Assembly (NCBI GenBank): GCA_000310025.1 | Contig: FN649758.1 | Location: forward strand, 1,956,526 to 2,020,525 | From: Ectocarpus siliculosus | Lineage: Eukaryota > Sar > Phaeophyceae > Ectocarpales > Ectocarpaceae | DNA length: 64,000 nucleotides | Direction: 5' to 3' | Shown here: one piece after another, positions 61,901 through 64,000 of the stretch | Layout: every line of letters starts with the position of its first letter | How positions within the stretch are numbered: the stretch's first letter is position 1 | The notes under the pieces: model-generated | Seen by the model: only the letters and a program-made list of their open reading frames with translations | What the model was told of the DNA's origin: nothing | Database searches by the model: none | Position numbers and translations under genes: made by a program

Positions 61901-63817
61901 AGGGGGCGGGGAGGAGTGTTCTTTGTACAACATAGGCAAGAAAAAATACACACCACGCCCACCACATGAGCGTGTGAATACCGCACCCACAAAGACAAAC
62001 ACCTCACAAAACGAAGCAACCACGCCAGCGCCAGTCCTGATAGTACATTAGAAAAGATCGACACGATCAATGGCAAGTGGTTGGGGTTTCAGAAACCGAG
62101 CAGGGGACGGAGTGGGAGAGGCAAGGTGAGACCGGAGATTGGAACCAGGCCATGCGAGGGGGGGGCAGAATCAATGGTCTGGACGAGGAGGTAATGCATG
62201 CAATAAGAGACCAATTTACACGGCGGCACACAGGGTTGGCAGCATGATCACGGGAGGGAAATCGTGTGTGAGACGGGCATAGAACCATCGAAGGACCGCT
62301 CAAGCGAAGTTTAATGGCTGACAACAAGAGAGAGAGAGAGAGTTAACTGTCTGAAAACATACCCACGTTCCGCGACACCCCGGAAATTCACGTAGAAAGT
62401 GGGCCGCTCGATCACGACTCAAGCACACCACCCACTTCCCCGCGTCTTATCTGCCCTTGATCGTCGGCACAGTTCACTATTCTCTTTCATGGCCGCGGCC
62501 ATGGGTTTGAAGGTCTCAAGAAAATATCTCGACGCGGGCCGCGCCCCCATTCGTTGATGCCCACTGCCCCCACCAGGAGAAACGTTAAGCACAGCAGCAG
62601 CAACAACGACAACAACTCACGTGGCTCGCGTTCATGACGATCGGTCCAGGGCCCTTCGGTCGCCGGTTCAGGCCGCCCCCCGAGTCCCTCCTCTGCTCCC
62701 CGCCGGTCCCCTCCGCCTCTCCTACCGCGCCACTCTCTACCACCACTGTTCCTTCTCTTTCTCCGTCACCCGACCCTGCCGCTTTCTCGCCCCCGCCGTC
62801 GCCGTCTCTGTCTGATCGTGGGTCTTCGGGAGCGGCGGCGGCATCCCCCAAGGTGGTACCGCCGTTCCGCTGCTTCCCTCTCGAAAGGCGAGAAGCGGAG
62901 GACTTCCGCAGGCGAGACGACGGCTCGAGGTCACCTTTGTCACGGTCGTCGCTGCTGCGTCTAGGGTAAGGGTTCCTGGTCTCGGCTCGAAACGTGGCAG
63001 AGGGCTTCCTCTTCGGGGTCGGTGACACCTCGGTATTGGTGGAGTCGTCGTCGTTGTCGTCGTGAACGCCGTCGTTTCGTGTCGACTCGGTTGCGATGTC
63101 TGCTTCGTCTGATCTGCGTCTTCTCCGAGAGGAGGAAGGGGCTCGGCCCTCGCTGTGGGAGGAGAGAGAGCGGCGGTGGCGCTTGTTCACGCCGGCGTCC
63201 GTGCTACCAGCGTCACCACCATCGGTGGTACTAGGACGCGGTGGGTCTGAATTTCTTTGAAACCACTCGCCGTCGCCGTCGTCATCGTCGTCATCGAATA
63301 GGCTGGCGAGGACCCCCGGCGTCATGTTCAGCAGCGTTTGGCGGTGTTCTTCCTGCAAAGAGGGGACCCGCGTGCACGCGCGAGGGGGGAAGTCGAGCCA
63401 TTGAATCTTGTCAAGCCTATTTTCCTGCTAACCGGAAATATTTCGTCACCAATCGCCCGCGAGATATAACTGGTGGATTCTGTACACCTTTCCCAGGACG
63501 CATCAAAGAATTCATCCATTGTAATGACCCTGTGCGTTGGTCATTGCGGTACCCCCAACGGATTGGCAGGTGCACATATTGGGTAATACACGCCTGCGCT
63601 GTCTGAACGTTGGACCGCAGGTCTTCGCACACAAATTTTACCACAACCACGAAGTTCATAACGGAACAACTGACTTTCTTGATCTCGCGGCCGCCAGCTT
63701 TTCTGTTCGTACCTCTCGTTCGACCTCTTCCTCCCCTACGGATTTGTCCGCCGCCGCCCGACTCATCCCCATTAGTTCGTTGGCTAGAGTCCTCTGCAGC
63801 TCGGAGTCGCACTCCAT
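50558..63817 (-). CDS. Tubulin tyrosine ligase-like polyglutamylase (TTLL family)
   Basis: Exons with matching phases: 63817-63713, 63352-62621, 61627-61527, 61078-60895, 59480-59377, 59147-59054, 58516-58364, 58031-57942, 57375-57274, 56863-56610 and 56423-56351 (664 codons). Further exons are likely at 55776-55684, 55287-55176, 54508-54438, 53794-52787 and a last one ending at 50558; joins at 55.7-55.3 kb and into the last exon are unresolved. TTLL enzymes are ATP-grasp ligases that add glutamates to tubulin tails, mainly on axonemes. Motifs in order: CEYAVVRECALELGW, FFPETWVLPAE, FIIKPDAGCQGKGIFL (ATP site), LLIDGYKFDLRLYVLVTS, MHLTNYSVNK, FKRSVKWFKKWLDE, CFTIVGVDLMVDDEL and the metal-binding IIEINHLPSF. 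The N-terminal 280 residues are charged and disordered, with an Asp run. The C-terminal 800 or so are Ser/Pro/Gly/Arg-rich with basic clusters, perhaps for microtubule binding. Confidence 0.85.
55313..55348 (+). repeat. (GTC)n microsatellite
   Basis: About 11 CGT/GTC units lie in a TTLL intron just upstream (minus-strand sense) of the exon at 55287. Confidence 0.85.
55899..55964 (+). repeat. (CT)n microsatellite
   Basis: A perfect CT run of about 33 units is followed by CCCTTTCCCTCTCC. It lies in a TTLL intron between 56351 and 55776. Confidence 0.95.
60782..60866 (+). repeat. Interrupted CAA/CAG/ACC trinucleotide repeat
   Basis: AAC, AGC and ACC units alternate for about 85 bases in the TTLL intron immediately after the donor at 60894 (minus strand). 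It gives an Asn/Ser/Thr-rich frame on the plus strand that is not a gene. Confidence 0.7.
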
Positions 63818-64000
63818 TGAGAGACGGCGGGGACGCACGAACGCTGCCCCAGTCACGAGCAAAGGACAAGGATCGCAACCAATCATCTTTGAGCAGAGCC
63901 ACGCGGGTTTCATCACCAACAATCGATGAAGCCCAAGAAACAAGAAAGAAACGCCCGGCCTAGCCTACAAGAGAGCCGTATTGACAATGTTGTAAAGAGG

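Noticed and set aside
1-64000. CRISPR arrays, bacterial operons, rRNA or tRNA genes
   Set aside because: No regularly spaced repeat-spacer pattern, no ribosome-binding-site spacing and no tRNA or rRNA sequence that I recognise; the genes are eukaryotic and intron-rich.

Overview
The window is nuclear DNA of an intron-rich eukaryote. Genes are split into many short exons by GT-AG introns of roughly 60 bp to 3 kb, proteins carry Ala/Gly/Ser/Gln-rich linkers, and introns hold CAA, TTG, CT and poly-G microsatellites. A flagellar-type tubulin glutamylase, a mevalonate-pathway enzyme and a FYVE protein fit a stramenopile. A brown alga of the Ectocarpus type is my best guess, but nothing here proves the species. 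Three runs of N mark assembly gaps (16056-16155, 28108-28207, 45222-45298).

Layout: (1) 1-2530, plus strand: a frame-broken copy (A) of a repeated FYVE-zinc-finger gene unit. (2) 19188-2663, minus strand: a 19-exon gene of about 1202 codons that joins a complete HMG-CoA synthase to a complete ketoacyl synthase. (3) 21219-25860, plus strand: Maf1, the RNA polymerase III repressor, head to head with the fusion gene. (4) 25861-30785: no gene recognised. (5) 36526-30786, minus strand: a surface-type seven-bladed beta-propeller protein with one exon per blade. (6) 47342-38760, minus strand: two more FYVE units in tandem, one with an intact gene (B, 42367-40630) and one decayed (C), with a large palindrome at the outer end. 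(7) 47343-50557: no gene recognised. (8) 63817-50558, minus strand: a tubulin-tyrosine-ligase-like (TTLL) polyglutamylase with long disordered ends.

The main find is the HMG-CoA synthase-ketoacyl synthase fusion. One uninterrupted exon (13828-12934) carries the end of the synthase, an Ala/Ser-rich linker of about 130 residues and the start of the ketoacyl synthase. Every one of the 18 splice junctions keeps the reading frame, and both catalytic triads are intact. A ketoacyl synthase could make the acetoacetyl unit that HMG-CoA synthase consumes, so the fusion may feed the mevalonate pathway, or it may resemble beta-branching cassettes of polyketide synthases. Both are inference. The divergent neighbour Maf1 is of interest because isoprenoid supply and tRNA metabolism are linked in yeast.

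The FYVE units lie inverted on both sides of the three single-copy genes, so the 2.6-38.7 kb block could invert by recombination between them. Exon models were built by hand from homology, GT-AG sites and phase. 5' ends of the propeller gene and the 3' part of the TTLL gene remain uncertain.
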